NCBI RefSeq assembly: GCF_015291645.1
Contig: NZ_CP030056.1
Span: forward strand, 1-64,000
Length of the DNA: 64,000 nt
Direction of reading: 5' to 3'
Source: Bradyrhizobium sp. CCBAU 53340
Lineage (GTDB): Bacteria; Pseudomonadota; Alphaproteobacteria; Rhizobiales; Xanthobacteraceae
Made by a program: the position numbers and the translations under genes. Shown piece after piece: positions 8,975 to 18,801 of the stretch; position 1 is the stretch's first letter, and the number at the start of each line of letters is the position of its first letter. Under the pieces are notes generated by a model, which saw only the letters and a program-made list of their open reading frames with translations, made no database searches and was not told the origin of the DNA.

Positions 8975-9205
8975 CTATCTAACGAGTGGTCTGCTGCTCA
9001 GCTCGTGCATCCTTCTGCGGACGGAAGCGGCATTCGGGCCGTCGAGCGGGAAGCACGCGAAAGCGCCCTGAATCGGAGCCGGTGGTGCCCAGTGCCAAAG
9101 CTGCTTGCCAGCGAGGCGTCGTGATCGTCTGCTCAGCTTCGATTCTGTTGCGATCCGATCGAACGCTTCGCCTTCCTCAGTTTGAGGTTCATGCGGGGTG
9201 AACAT
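8975..9205 (-). CDS. Hypothetical 76-residue protein behind a tts-box-like element
   Basis: A short ORF beginning MFTPHEPQTEEGEAFDRI, rich in Ser, Arg and Pro, without membrane segments or a recognised domain. A weak purine-rich site (GAAG) lies about 9 bases before the ATG. The only reason to keep it is that a sequence with a perfect TCGAAAGCT core sits about 165 bases upstream in the same orientation, the usual place for a TtsI-dependent promoter. It could be a small secreted protein, a truncated effector, or non-coding. Confidence 0.22.
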   Translation of the reverse strand: MFTPHEPQTEEGEAFDRIATESKLSRRSRRLAGKQLWHWAPPAPIQGAFACFPLDGPNAASVRRRMHELSSRPLVR

Positions 9206-9360
9206 TCAACTTCGCCAGGTTAGATACAAACTCACGGTCCCAGCAGTCGGTGTCAAGAACCCGATGGCCATGCGACCCGAAGGTGTGCCCTGCAGCATTC
9301 CGTGAGCCGATCCGAATGCGGCGATATCCAGATATGCCGAGCGAAAGTTTCGTCGAGGCA

Positions 9361-9392
9361 TCGAGCCGTTTAGCTTTCGACAATAAGCACGA
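9361..9392 (-). promoter_or_regulatory. Possible tts box (partial match)
   Basis: On the minus strand the core TCGAAAGCT (positions 9372-9380) is a perfect match to the central part of the tts-box consensus as I recall it, preceded by TTG and followed by AAAC. The 5' GTCAG part of the consensus is poorly conserved. It points toward the 76-residue ORF ending at 8975. Confidence 0.3.
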
Positions 9393-9435
9393 TCGTACTT
9401 GTCGACCCGATTTCACACGGCTAGTCAAATTCCAA

Positions 9436-12081
9436 TCATGACACGACTGGCAGGACAAATTGAAAGGATGCGCCCGGCTCTTGCTTCTGGACGATCGACA
9501 GGCGGCCTCCGTGAGCTTCTACGATCGAGCGGCAGATCGACAGACCCATTCCAAGGCCGGTAGATTTGGTGGTGAAGAACGGATCTAAGACTCGGATCCT
9601 ATCACCCTCAGCGATGCCGACGCCGCTATCAGTCACGGAGAGCTGCACGCGGCTCTCATTGTCTCTGGATGACTGAATCATCAGTTCGCGCGCTCTGTCG
9701 TCAACAGCTTGCATGGCCTCTACTCCGTTCATCACCAGATTGATGATTACTTGTTGCAGCTGAACCCGGTCACCGAGAATTTTGGGAAGTGATGGTGCTA
9801 GCTCAGTTCGCAAGGTCACTTGGTGGTTAATCAGCTCACGCGTTACCAGCGCGATAGAGTCGTTCACAACCTCATTAATGTCTAGCGCTACCATCTCGAT
9901 ATCACCGTTCCTCGCGAGTGTGCGGACCCTGCGAATCACTTCGCTTGCGCGCATAGCGTCATCAATGATCCACTCTACGGATCTGTGCACGGCGGAAATG
10001 TCGGGAGCTTCGCGACGTAGCCAGCCAAGGCACGCATCGGCGTTGCTGATTATGGCCGTGAGCGGTTGGTTCACTTCGTGGGCGATAGAGGCTGTTAGTT
10101 CCCCCAGCGCCGTCAGGCGCGTCACATGCGCAAGATCCGCCTGTGCCTTTCGCAGTCCTTGTTCAGCCTGATCGGCGCGAACTTTCGCCGTGATATCAGT
10201 GGCCACGCCTCGGTAGCCGAGAAAATGGCCGCTTACATCAAATAAGGGCCTGCCGCTGCTCTGGAAGTAGATTGGTGACCTGGTCCTCCCCACGGTACGA
10301 TAGACCAGATCGCGAAATGGAAGATGGGCATTTAGCGTTATTTCATGCTGCCGCCACTTCTCGGGCTCTTCTTCAACGTCGCTCGCAATCTCCCAGCAAC
10401 GCAGGCCGATGACCGCTCTTGCCAAGAGGTCCGTAGCGTTGGTGTGCTCCGACAAGGTGTACCGGTGATCCGGCCCGGTCTCCCATAACCAGTCAGAAGC
10501 AGTTGCGGCGTAGTCACGAAAGCGCTGCTCGCTCTCGCGTAGCGCAGCAAGAGTGTCTTCCAATTGTTGTTTGGCTGCGTGCTGCTCAGTGACATCCATG
10601 TGCGTTCCGACGAGTTCGACAGTTGAGCCATCGCTTGCCAGCACGGCGTGCGCAACAGCATGTATGTGTCGTATCGCGCCGTCGGGAAGACAGATTCGGA
10701 AATCGTATTCAAAATTCCCTGTTTTTTGTTCAATGGCCTGACGTTGGATTTCCTGTTGCCGCGGCAAGTCGTCTGGATGAATCCGCGATCGGATGGCCTC
10801 AATGGTCACCGGCTCATCCGGGTCAAAGCCAAATAGACGACTGACTTCGGCGGAGCGATAAGCAAAACAGCGACGGTTGCAGTCCCACGACCAGGTGCTC
10901 GTGCGACTGAGCTGCTGCGCGTCGACCAGATAGGCCTCGCTACGGCGCAGTTGTTGTTCCGTCTGCTTTGCTGTCGTGACGTCCGTGGCCGCCCCGACAA
11001 ACTCGATATTCCCGGACGCGGTTCTCGTAGCACGTGCCACCGCGTGAATGTACTTTATCGAGCCGTCGGGCATCAGCAATCGGTATTCGTGCTCGAAATG
11101 CTCGCCTCGAAGGGCCCGATTCAAAGTGTCTTGGACAGAAGTCTTGTCTTCTGGGTGAGTGCGGTCAATGACGTGTTGCGCCGTTACTTTGGTCTCTGGA
11201 TCATACTGGAATATCCGAAAGCTTTCCTTCGACCAAAAGACCTCGCCGGTGGCCACGTTCCAGCCAAAGCTGCCTGTGTGGCTCAATTCTTGCGCCTGAG
11301 CCAAATGCGCTTCGCTCCGCTGAAGAGCAAGAACCGTCCGCTTCTGTTCGGTGATATCTTCGCAGGCAATGAGGACGATGGGCTTATCGTCGGCCCACAA
11401 GATCGCCTTGGCAGTCTCGCGCACCCACAGCACCGAGCCGTTCCTACGGACTTTCTGGATTTCCCATGTACGCGATTGGCCGATATATGTAAGGCATCGC
11501 TCGATGGATTTGCGAACGACCTCGCGATCGTCTTTCAGAAAGACTCTGAACACCGATTGGCCGATCAGTTCCGCGGGCGTATAGCCGAGGTGGATCGCGC
11601 CGAAACTATTGACGTTCAGGACGGTTCCGGTTTCATTGACCATGAAGTACATGGCCGGGTTATGCTCAAAGATCTCGCGCCAGAGTTTCTCTCGGTTGCG
11701 CAGATCGTCCGCGCTGTGCCTTAGCTCGGCGGCGACCTCACGCGCTGCTTCCTTTTCGTAGCGGAGTTTTGCGATCAGGCGCGTTCCGATGATGGACGCA
11801 GTAAGGAAAGCGATAATCACCAAAAGCTCGTGAGGGGCGTCGATCTGGGGATTGAACGTGAGGACGTAAATTAAAGCGCTGACGGCGACTATGGAAAGCG
11901 CCAACGATGCGACGAAAGTGCCAATCAGCGAAAACACCAAAATCACGACCAAATAGACAAGCGCTGTGGCTGCGAAAGGGCTATGAAGATACAAGGAAGC
12001 TAGCGTCAATGCCGCGAGCGTAATGCTAGCCAAAATAAATTGCGCCGATGAACGTCCAAACGCGATGAGCCAATTAAACAT
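9436..12081 (-). CDS. Membrane-bound PAS-domain sensor histidine kinase
   Basis: An 881-residue kinase. The N-terminal ~100 residues hold about four membrane helices resembling the KdpD/DUF4118 sensor module. They are followed by a short coiled coil (about 105-135), four PAS/PAC units (about 135-250, 260-375, 385-510 and 525-645), a dimerisation/phosphoacceptor helix with His668 in [11 protein letters not shown], and a C-terminal ATPase domain with N-box ([14 protein letters not shown]), DSGVGI and GLGMGLSI motifs. No receiver domain and no adjacent response regulator are seen apart from TtsI, whose phospho-site is Glu, so the partner is unknown. The FixL/NtrY-like H-box fits redox or metabolite sensing, but no heme-binding PAS signature was recognised. 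Confidence 0.9.
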   Translation of the reverse strand: MFNWLIAFGRSSAQFILASITLAALTLASLYLHSPFAATALVYLVVILVFSLIGTFVASLALSIVAVSALIYVLTFNPQIDAPHELLVIIAFLTASIIGTRLIAKLRYEKEAAREVAAELRHSADDLRNREKLWREIFEHNPAMYFMVNETGTVLNVNSFGAIHLGYTPAELIGQSVFRVFLKDDREVVRKSIERCLTYIGQSRTWEIQKVRRNGSVLWVRETAKAILWADDKPIVLIACEDITEQKRTVLALQRSEAHLAQAQELSHTGSFGWNVATGEVFWSKESFRIFQYDPETKVTAQHVIDRTHPEDKTSVQDTLNRALRGEHFEHEYRLLMPDGSIKYIHAVARATRTASGNIEFVGAATDVTTAKQTEQQLRRSEAYLVDAQQLSRTSTWSWDCNRRCFAYRSAEVSRLFGFDPDEPVTIEAIRSRIHPDDLPRQQEIQRQAIEQKTGNFEYDFRICLPDGAIRHIHAVAHAVLASDGSTVELVGTHMDVTEQHAAKQQLEDTLAALRESEQRFRDYAATASDWLWETGPDHRYTLSEHTNATDLLARAVIGLRCWEIASDVEEEPEKWRQHEITLNAHLPFRDLVYRTVGRTRSPIYFQSSGRPLFDVSGHFLGYRGVATDITAKVRADQAEQGLRKAQADLAHVTRLTALGELTASIAHEVNQPLTAIISNADACLGWLRREAPDISAVHRSVEWIIDDAMRASEVIRRVRTLARNGDIEMVALDINEVVNDSIALVTRELINHQVTLRTELAPSLPKILGDRVQLQQVIINLVMNGVEAMQAVDDRARELMIQSSRDNESRVQLSVTDSGVGIAEGDRIRVLDPFFTTKSTGLGMGLSICRSIVEAHGGRLSIVQKQEPGASFQFVLPVVS

Positions 12082-14038
12082 GCTTGTATCCGTCCGGCCC
12101 TTCTGGCGGGATGATTAAAATGCAGGAATTTGTTCGAGCCGCCGGACAAGCGCTCCTGAGCGCTTTCTACGTCGGCCGCCGAAATCAGCATAGCCAAAAA
12201 AAAAGGCGCATTACAAACCTTCGTATAGTTCTCTTACATGGTAGAAATCGTACGCTCACATAGTAAATCAATGGCGTATCGTGCTTTTAGCGGTCCTCCT
12301 CGTTGGCGGCAATGCTACAATCTGGATTGCCGCGGCGAGTGGCAGAGGAGTGCAAAACCAAACGGTGGACGGATGGCCGCGGGGCATTGCTGAGTCTCAG
12401 GGATTTTGAGGAGGCCGTGTGTCGTTCCGGAAAGGGCCGGGCGAAAGCCTTTTGAGCGGCTCCTTCTGATGGAGAGGAAGAGGGTGGACGGGCTAGTGTG
12501 AGCCAATCGCGAGAGCGTGCCGGCGGTTCGATCCGGATCGCTCTCCTCAGGTTTGTCATGTGCTCGAGCCATCCGATTGTAAGGCTGGTGGCTGTCCTAA
12601 CGTTCTCGTCCACAGCGCCCCTTCTGCTCTCCGTATAGCTCGCTGTCTACCTGCAAGCCTTGACGCTCGCCGTAATTTTAGGCAGCGCCATGGAGATTAA
12701 TTCGGTCTTGTCGATCTGCTCAAGGCAAACCGCCTAGATGCCTCCGACCAACTGAAGTCCAATTCCTTTGTTGAATTGGCTCGCTCATTCGGGCCAGAAT
12801 TTGATTCACGTTTCCTATATCGGCGATACCCCGGAGCTTCTCGGGATTGGTAGCTGCCTTTGGGAAGGTAGCTGGCAACGTTTCTAAGATGTGTACGCGT
12901 GCAGACAGCTCGAGTTGCACAGGAGGGGTAGCCGAGCGTTGGACGCCAGCCGCTTGACTTGGCACGTGCCGCTATTGTCCGTCCAACGGTCGGCGCCAAG
13001 GGAGCCATAGAATGGTCGGCCGACGGCCTCGCGCAAGGGGGCGCCAGCAAATGGACCGACGCTGTCAAGATGGAGACCTCCTCGACATTATCCGCGAAAG
13101 CTGGCGGCTTGGCGATGTCGCGAAGTCGCAGATGCGGCACTGCTTTCTCAACTTGCCTCGATCGGATCGAGGCCTATCAGCCAAGGTACCCACAATAGGT
13201 CACTAGCCAGCTCCTCCGCCGGCGGCGCGCCTCGTCGCCATGTCGCAGCCGGGCGGGTTCGTCGTGCAAGGGGCGGAGCCCAAGCGCTGAAGTTCACAAA
13301 GGCCGATTTTAATGACGCTGAATGCGCGCAGCAGGCGAGTGGACTGATATGCTGTATTCTCCTTGCAATAGGCGGGAGAAGACGGTTTGGCCAACATTTT
13401 TGTGGGCCCGCGCAAGTGCGCTTGGGGCCAGCGCCGTGGCCGTTCGTCTAATCAAGCCGTCAAGGTCCGCTGTGCCCATGTCAAGATGCGCCAGGCTTTA
13501 GACTTCCGAACGGAAACGGATAGCATCGGGGCTGGCGACCCTAAGAACAAGCAATCTGGATGCAAATTGGTTAGTCGCCTTCAAGAAACCAGCCGCTAAG
13601 GCCGGCTTTCTGTTTGTCACATAGCGCTTTATGTCCGGACCACTTGGGTGTTCGCAAGCGTTGTCGAAATGCATTCAGGTGCATTCGCGAGGCTGGATGT
13701 CGTGGACGAGGTGAGCGATGTGGCGCCAAGTGTCCTCAATGTCACGCTTCTGAGCTTGCCGCGTCTAGTGGGGCGTCGTGTCGAGAGGATGCAATTTAGG
13801 GATCAAGAGAGCACGACGGCTGACCTCCGTATCGTTACTCGACTTACGGGATCATGAATCGTCTCGCGTCAAGCACGAGCGCGGATGCAGAGGCTAATCT
13901 TCAATGCGGAATTAGGTAAGTCCCCTGGCGCTGACATAGAAGATCATCGACCTCGTCGTTTAGTGCGCGTGCTGCCCTTCGCCTTTCGCCGGATTGATAG
14001 TGCCGAACGATATTGCAAAGTGTGTGCCGCTCGTAACA
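12082..14038. other. Gene-poor region with no recognised gene
   Basis: About 2 kb without a convincing gene. Short frames on both strands do not resemble families I know. A plus-strand stretch near 12701-12850 encodes DLLKANRLDASDQLKSNSF and a following segment that looks protein-like, but it opens directly after a stop and has no start, so it is probably a gene relic. The terminator-like hairpin near 13.6 kb is listed separately. Sequence drift and lack of coding bias fit decayed island DNA. Confidence 0.45.
13586..13614 (+). terminator. Terminator-like hairpin
   Basis: A stem CCAGCC / GGCCGG (one A-C mismatch) with loop GCTAA is followed by CTTTCTGTTT, the arrangement of an intrinsic terminator reading on the plus strand. 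No confident protein gene ends just before it, so it may close a small RNA or a relic transcript. Confidence 0.3.
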
Positions 14039-14124
14039 CTTACATAGTATTCCTCCGTTGAGGGCCGCCTTGTTTGACGGAGGCGAACGCTGCAGGTCCT
14101 AGGGGTAATCCTAGGAGAAGCGCT

Positions 14125-14493
14125 ATGACGATTTCGAGGGCGGAGGTGATCACATCGGTCGAGCGGCGGCGCCGGTGGTCGCGGGATGAGAAGGAACGGC
14201 TAGTTGCAGCATCGCTCGAGCCCGGAGCCAATGTTTCCGAGGTGGCTCGCACGGCCGGCCTTCATGTGAGCCAGCTGTTCCGGTGGCGCAAAGAGCTTTG
14301 TAAGCACGGTGAAGCGAGTATAGCGGCCGTTCGTGCCGGTCGAGAGTCGGCCGTCTGTGCCGCCGCGGGAGGTTGCCGAAGCCCCTTTGGCGACGACATC
14401 GGGGCGTCGACGGAAGAGCCAAGGCATCATCGAGATTGATCTTGGTACCGGACCCCGCATCCGGATCGATGGCGAGGTTGATGGAGTGCGCAT
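14125..14493 (+). pseudogene. IS66 TnpA (Orf1) remnant
   Basis: The start (SVERRRRWSRDEKERLVAASLEPGANVSEVARTAGLH) is the helix-turn-helix protein of IS66 elements, of the type used as a transposition accessory. After about residue 72 the conserved continuation (GIIEIDLGTGPRIRIDGEVD) is found in a different frame, so there is a frameshift near 14340, and the C-terminus is degraded. Confidence 0.75.
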
Positions 14494-14549
14494 TCCAGGG
14501 ATGGTGATGGAGACGCGCTGCGTCGTGTTCTCGATGCTTTGGTGCGCCG

Positions 14550-14786
14550 ATGATTCCGGTTCCGGCGGGTGCGCGAGTGTGGCTGGCGACCGGCCACACG
14601 GATATGCGCCGAGGCTTTCCGTCCTTGGCGCGCCAAGTGCAGGAGGTGCTGCGCAAGGACCCGCTCAGCGGTCACCTGTTCGTCTTCCGTGGTCGCCGAA
14701 GCGATCTTGTGAAAGGTGATCTGGCACGGTGTGCTGCAGAGCATGAAGGAGGTGAATATCCGAATTTGATGCGTACAGCTTTATGA
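14550..14786 (+). pseudogene. IS66 TnpB (Orf2) remnant
   Basis: The segment starts [23 protein letters not shown] and continues [30 protein letters not shown], the standard IS66 Orf2 sequence. Just after this a one-base shift near 14707 breaks the expected KVIWHDG continuation, and the rest of the ~115-residue protein is absent. Confidence 0.78.
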
Positions 14787-15126
14787 GAGATGGAGGACGG
14801 CCCTCCTGCATCGGTGTTCCAGGCGCAGGTGCAAAACCACGACACTGTGGCTTCGTTTAAAAGGCGCGGTCATCAGCAAGTGTTGCAAAAGTCCCGGGTT
14901 TACGGGGCAGGTACGTATCCAGAAGGCGAGCGAAAGCAAATCTTCCGATGACGCGTCGAAAATTACTAAGGCGTCGCCAAAATCAGGGGCGCGTGCCATC
15001 CCTGAGATCAATCCGTGAGACGCCTGGATTACTGCGCGGATGGCGACCGGCGTTTAGGGGACGCGATCTGGATACAGGCTCTTGTAGAGAACTGCAGGAA
15101 CCAGTCGTTGTGATGCCAAGGGAGAA

Positions 15127-15570
15127 GTTCAAGCGGCGCACACCGCGAAGCAAGCTGCTGCTCGACGACATGCACGCCTGGCTGCTGCGCGAGCGAGAAA
15201 CCCTCTCGCGCTCTTCCGAGGTCCTGAAGCCTATGAATTACATGCTCAGGCGCTGGGCCGACTTTGCGCGCTTCCTCGACGATGGCAGGATCTGCCTCAG
15301 CAACAATGCCGCCGAAAGAGCGCTGCGGCATCGCCTTGGGAAGGCGCAATTGAACCTTCGCCGGCAGCCTGCGCGGCGCCGAACGCGCCGCCATCATGCT
15401 GACGATGATCACTACCTGTCGTCTTAACGATGTCGATCCCAAAGCCGGGCTTGCCGACGTCCTCGCCCGGATCGTCGATCTTCCCGCTTCGCGTCTGCAC
15501 GAACTGCTGCCCTGGGAATGGAAGCTCCCGCGCCAAGCCGACGAACCTACCGATCAGCAAGCTGCCTAAC
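15127..15570 (+). pseudogene. IS66 TnpC transposase, C-terminal remnant
   Basis: It encodes LLLDDMHAWLLRERETLSRSSEVLKP, then NYMLRRWADFARFLDDGRICLSNNAAERALR, the end of the IS66 DDE transposase. A frameshift near 15330 moves the rest to another frame (AAIMLTMITTCRLNDVDPKAGLADVL to LLPWEWKLPRQADEP, stop near 15570), where one Trp codon has become TGA. The N-terminal two thirds of the transposase are missing, and the 14.79-15.12 kb interval holds only unrecognised sequence. Confidence 0.8.
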
Positions 15571-15639
15571 CTTCACGCAGCGCTATCATAGCGCTACCCG
15601 GCCCCCGCGCGCATGCGTCAATCAGGCGACCTTCGTCGT

Positions 15640-17249
15640 CTTTCAATTACCCACGAATGCTTTATTCGATTGCGGTAGCCCTGATCGAAAAATCTTGAAT
15701 CGGATGAATCGCTTGTGATTCATTGTCGAGCACCTGAATCGCGACGGCGAGGTGCCTTGATGTGTTCAAGTGGAACGACATCTCGTTGGTCGGCCGGCCC
15801 GGATGGTCGCCAGGATGATGGTGATGAAAGCGCCGTCGAACACTGGACGGAGCGCGAGATCGACAAGACAGCTTTCAAGGATGCTCGTCTTGGTCAACGA
15901 TTTGGCGAGCTGTTGAAGCAAATTGGTGACGGTATGGGCGGGAGCATACCGTTCGCGCGTCAGGACTGGGCGAACACGAAGGCGGCCTACCGCTTCTTCG
16001 CCAACGAGCGCGTGGAGGAAGCCGACATCCTCAGCGGCCACTTCGCCGCCACACGCGCACGTTACGATGATTGTACAGGCCCAATTCTCCTCATTCAGGA
16101 CACGACGGAATTCTCCTATCAACGCGCGAACACGAGCGCCATTGGCCTAACCAAGAGCGTCAACAGCGGTCGGAACAAGGACGGTCGTTGGCGCCATCAC
16201 ACGGTCTGCGGAATGCTGATGCATTCCAGTCTCGCTGTGACTGTCGAGGCTTGCCGCTGGGATTGGCGGCGGTGAAGTTCTGGACACGAAAAAAGTTCAA
16301 AGGCAGGGCGCAGCTCAAGAAGAAGATCAACCCGACCCGCGTTCCGATCGAGAAGAAGGAGAGCGTTCGCTGGCTCGACAATCTCAGGCAATCGATCGAG
16401 CGGCTCCGACAGCCGGAGCGTTGCATTCATATCGGTGACCGTGAAAGCGACATCGACGAATTGTATTGCCTGACGCAAGAGCTTGGCGCTCACTTCCTTG
16501 TCCGCGCCTGCGTCGATCGGCTGGCAGGCGATGGCGGTCATACGATTGCAACCGAGATGGAAGAGACCAGCGTCAAAGGCTTGCATTACATCGACGTGCG
16601 CAACGACAAGGGCGAGACGACGAAGGCCGCGCTGGAAATCAAGTTCAAGCGGATCGCGGTCTTGCCTCCCATCGGGAAGCAGAAACATTATCCAGCCCTC
16701 GACCTTACTATAATCCATGCCACTGAGCGCGGTACGCCAAAGGGCCGTAAACCGATTGAGTGGAAGCTCATCACGGACCTAGCCGTCCGCAGGCGCTCGG
16801 AGGCAATCGAGAAGATCAACTGGTACGCCATGCGGTGGAAAATCGAGGCGTTCCACAAGATCCTGAAATCGGGTTGTAAGGCGGAAGACTCAAAACTCCG
16901 GACCGCGGAGCGACTTGCCAATCTAATGGCAGTCTTCTGCATTCTCAGCTGGCGCGTCCTCTGGCTCACCATGCTCAATCGCCTCGCCCCAAACGCGTCA
17001 CCGAAGCTCGCACTGACAGACACCGAGATCGCATTGCTCGATCAACTCATCAGCGGCGCCAGCCATCGACGATGTCGGCCTGGAACCCTTGCATTTTATC
17101 TTACCAAACTTGCACGATTAGGGGGCTACTTGGCCCGGGCAGCCGATCCGCCACCGGGAAATGTTGTCATCTGGCGCTGTCTCTCGAGACTCACAGATAT
17201 CAAACTCGGTGCCGAAATTGCAGCGGCTGGAAATGTGGGTAATTGAAAG
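15640..17249 (+). mobile_element. IS4-family (IS50 group) insertion sequence nested in IS66
   Basis: The 1610-bp element has perfect 15-bp terminal inverted repeats, CTTTCAATTACCCAC at 15640-15654 and its complement at 17235-17249. It is flanked by a 9-bp direct repeat CTTCGTCGT (15631-15639 and 17250-17258), the duplication length known for IS50-type elements. It contains a single transposase gene with one frameshift. It landed about 16 bases inside the right end of the IS66 element, so it is the younger insertion. Confidence 0.9.
15760..17246 (+). pseudogene. IS4-family (Tn5-like) transposase broken by a one-base deletion
   Basis: The first part (WTEREIDKTAFKDARLGQRFGELLKQ, SIPFARQDWANTKAAYRFFANERV, LIQDTTEFSY) and the second part (WTRKKFKG, HIGDRESDIDELY, the KWKLITDLAV-like WKLITDL block, NWYAMRWKIEAFHKILKSG with the catalytic Glu) match the Tn5/IS50 group of IS4 transposases. 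The halves are in different frames: near 16240 GAGGCTTGCCGCTG stands where GAGGGCTTGCCGCTG would keep the frame, a loss of one G. No slippery sequence supports programmed shifting, so this copy is probably inactive. Confidence 0.88.
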
Positions 17250-17443
17250 CTTCGTCGTATGCGTACCTTACATACGAGATTGTGACGTTAGGTTTGCGTT
17301 CGCAACCACTTGCGTACGGTAGTAGCGCATGCTGTTTATCGCAACGGCGACGTTCGCCTGACGTTCGGTGCCCGCCAAAGTCTCCGAGCACGAGACGAGA
17401 CGGGTACTGCTACGTATGTGAGTCTTGTATTGGAGAAGAGCAT

Positions 17444-17884
17444 ATGCGGCTCAATATCACATGTCTAACGAGACTGTCTTCCTTGCTTTTAGTGGCAAGC
17501 GTAAGCACGACAGCGAAGGCCGGCGAGCCTTCTGCAAAATATGTAGACGTGCTAAGTGCCCTGCGGGCCGGCAAGGTAGTAACGCTAATACTAGATCTCG
17601 ATCGTTGCACAACCGTTGATGGCGGTCAGCCCGGACCAGCCATGCAAGGTGGTCTGATTATCAGCGCCTTCAGGGTTAGCGCGCAGAACGGAATCAGCTT
17701 CGCCAATGTGCATCAAACCTTGGACGACTCAGGACACCCTGTTACCGAATACATCCGCCACAGCCTTAACCGCGAAGGCAAGCTCAAGGTAAAGGCCTCA
17801 AAGTTGGTTGCTGGCGCGGCCGAAGCCGTGATCCAGGGTGAATTTGTCTGCGAGCTGCCAGACGGCGCGAAGTTCCTTTGGTAA
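17444..17884 (+). CDS. virK: VirK-family secreted protein
   Basis: A 146-residue protein with a clear signal peptide (hydrophobic residues about 8-25, cut near TAKAG) and the VirK-family body: LSALRAGKVVTLILDLDRCTT, GGLIISAFRVSAQNGISFANVH, HSLNREGKLKVKASKL and a C-terminal GEFVCELPDGAKFLW. VirK was named from the Agrobacterium vir regulon; its biochemical role is not known, and it is probably periplasmic. The start at 17444 has GGAGAAG 5-9 bases upstream and is preferred to the open frame from 17243, which starts inside the IS4 end. The upstream region has been separated from its original flank by the IS66/IS4 nest. Confidence 0.8.
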   Translation: MRLNITCLTRLSSLLLVASVSTTAKAGEPSAKYVDVLSALRAGKVVTLILDLDRCTTVDGGQPGPAMQGGLIISAFRVSAQNGISFANVHQTLDDSGHPVTEYIRHSLNREGKLKVKASKLVAGAAEAVIQGEFVCELPDGAKFLW

Positions 17885-18215
17885 GGGCAATAGCCGCCGT
17901 CGAGGGGCCGAGCTGCCGTTCGGCATCGGCCACCCGGGGCGTCAGCAAAGAAGCGCAACAGAGATCGTGATCGGCGCGATCTCAAGAGATTTGCTGACCG
18001 GAGCAGATGAGAACGTGGTTTGCAGCTCGACTTACCCGTTCGGAGTCGACTGCCGCTGACTGGTCGCAAGCCGGAGACGCGAAGAGCCTCGCCATCACAA
18101 AGGCCGAGGTGTGGAGCAGCCAAGAAATGAAAGCTCAATTGCGCTCGAGTTGAGCTCCGCGTTGTTACCATTTGGCTAAGCGTCACCGAGTCAACCTAAG
18201 GAAGTTACGGCTGGA
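17885..18215. other. Spacer between virK and a small secreted protein gene
   Basis: No full gene is seen. A plus-strand frame ending at 18059 finishes with VVCSSTYPFGVDCR, which resembles the C-terminal YPFGQYVCNSYPGACRH of the next gene in composition and Cys spacing. It may be the tail of a decayed relative, but no signal peptide precedes it. Confidence 0.3.
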
Positions 18216-18431
18216 ATGAAGAACGTTTGGATTATATCGGCGATCGTCCTCGCCCTCGCGCTGGCGGCGACGTCTTTCGTCTACGTCGCAAGACAGCATC
18301 TCAACGCCGATGCACTCGGAGCCGGACCATCAAGTCCTTGCGTCGGCGACCCTAATGGATGTGAAGATCTTGCTCCATATCCATTTGGCCAGTATGTTTG
18401 CAACAGTTACCCGGGGGCGTGCCGACACTAG
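18216..18431 (+). CDS. Small secreted Cys-containing peptide, unknown function
   Basis: A 71-residue ORF with an N-terminal charged start and a strong hydrophobic segment (MKNVWIISAIVLALALAATS), then a short mature part with four cysteines in the order C-V-G-D-P-N-G-C and YVC-NSYPGAC. Six to thirteen bases before the ATG is a GGAAG-like site. The leader suggests export or anchoring in the inner membrane, and the paired cysteines suggest disulfides. I do not recognise the family. It sits beside virK in a symbiosis-island context, so a host-interaction role is possible but unsupported. Confidence 0.5.
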   Translation: MKNVWIISAIVLALALAATSFVYVARQHLNADALGAGPSSPCVGDPNGCEDLAPYPFGQYVCNSYPGACRH

Positions 18432-18801
18432 GGGGGCCGCTTACGCAGAACGTTGTGGTCAGAACGTCGCGAGTGCCGGGCCAGTGCGCCTTGCACTAGG
18501 CGGCGCAAGGCGCCATGCTAAACGTTCGCAGGAGTATATATCCCGAGATGGTAGTCAGGCTCACGACATGGGTGATGGAACTCTCTCGGGGAAAACTGCT
18601 GGTCGAAGCCGGCCTCATCGCTCCAAGCGGTAAAGGAATAGATTGATCTCATCGTCATGGCAGGAATTGATTGTAAGACCGCATGTCCGTCTCTGCCGGT
18701 GGGGTCGTTCGCCCTACACTGCGTGTCCGAGGTTGCTTAGGTCCGAGCCGAGGCGCCGTGGCGGATTATAGGGAAGCATTTGTTGGAATCGTGTCGCCAA
18801 A
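18432..18801. other. Intergenic stretch, nothing recognised
   Basis: About 370 bases with only short frames lacking starts or known motifs. It leads into the IS110 remnant. Confidence 0.4.

Larger units (their letters stand above)
8399..9435. other. Gene-poor spacer between ttsI and the histidine kinase
   Basis: No long conserved reading frame is seen. Short open frames on both strands lack ribosome sites or recognisable motifs. One fragment on the plus strand (about 8742-8880) ends with the peptide KGIDPFKKYRWNLWRIWPESG, which looks more protein-like than the rest but has no start. It may be the tail of a deleted gene. A tts-box-like core and one small minus-strand ORF in this spacer are listed separately. 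Confidence 0.4.
14047..17266 (+). mobile_element. Decayed IS66-family element interrupted by an IS4-family element
   Basis: The element is flanked by an 8-bp direct repeat CTTACATA (14039-14046 and 17267-17274), the duplication size of IS66 elements. Its two ends begin GTA and agree at 16 of the first 24 bases as inverted repeats. Without the nested insertion it is about 1.6 kb, shorter than an intact IS66, and most of tnpC is missing. The remaining tnpA, tnpB and tnpC pieces carry frameshifts and a nonsense codon, so it cannot move by itself. Confidence 0.75.

Noticed and set aside
12955..12975. TGGCACG sequence as a -24/-12 (RpoN) promoter
   Set aside because: No TTGC element at the required spacing; the same was true of other TGGCAC hits I looked at.
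12697..13140. 147-codon minus-strand ORF
   Set aside because: No motif, no ribosome site, and a better protein-like fragment occurs on the other strand; probably non-coding.
16230..16260. Programmed frameshift in the IS4-type transposase
   Set aside because: No slippery run; the change is a simple loss of one G, and IS4 transposases are made from one frame.
17319..17340. Possible fifth copy of the 22-bp dyad (GGTAGTAG start)
   Set aside because: Only one half-site fits; the second arm (CTGTTTAT) does not match.
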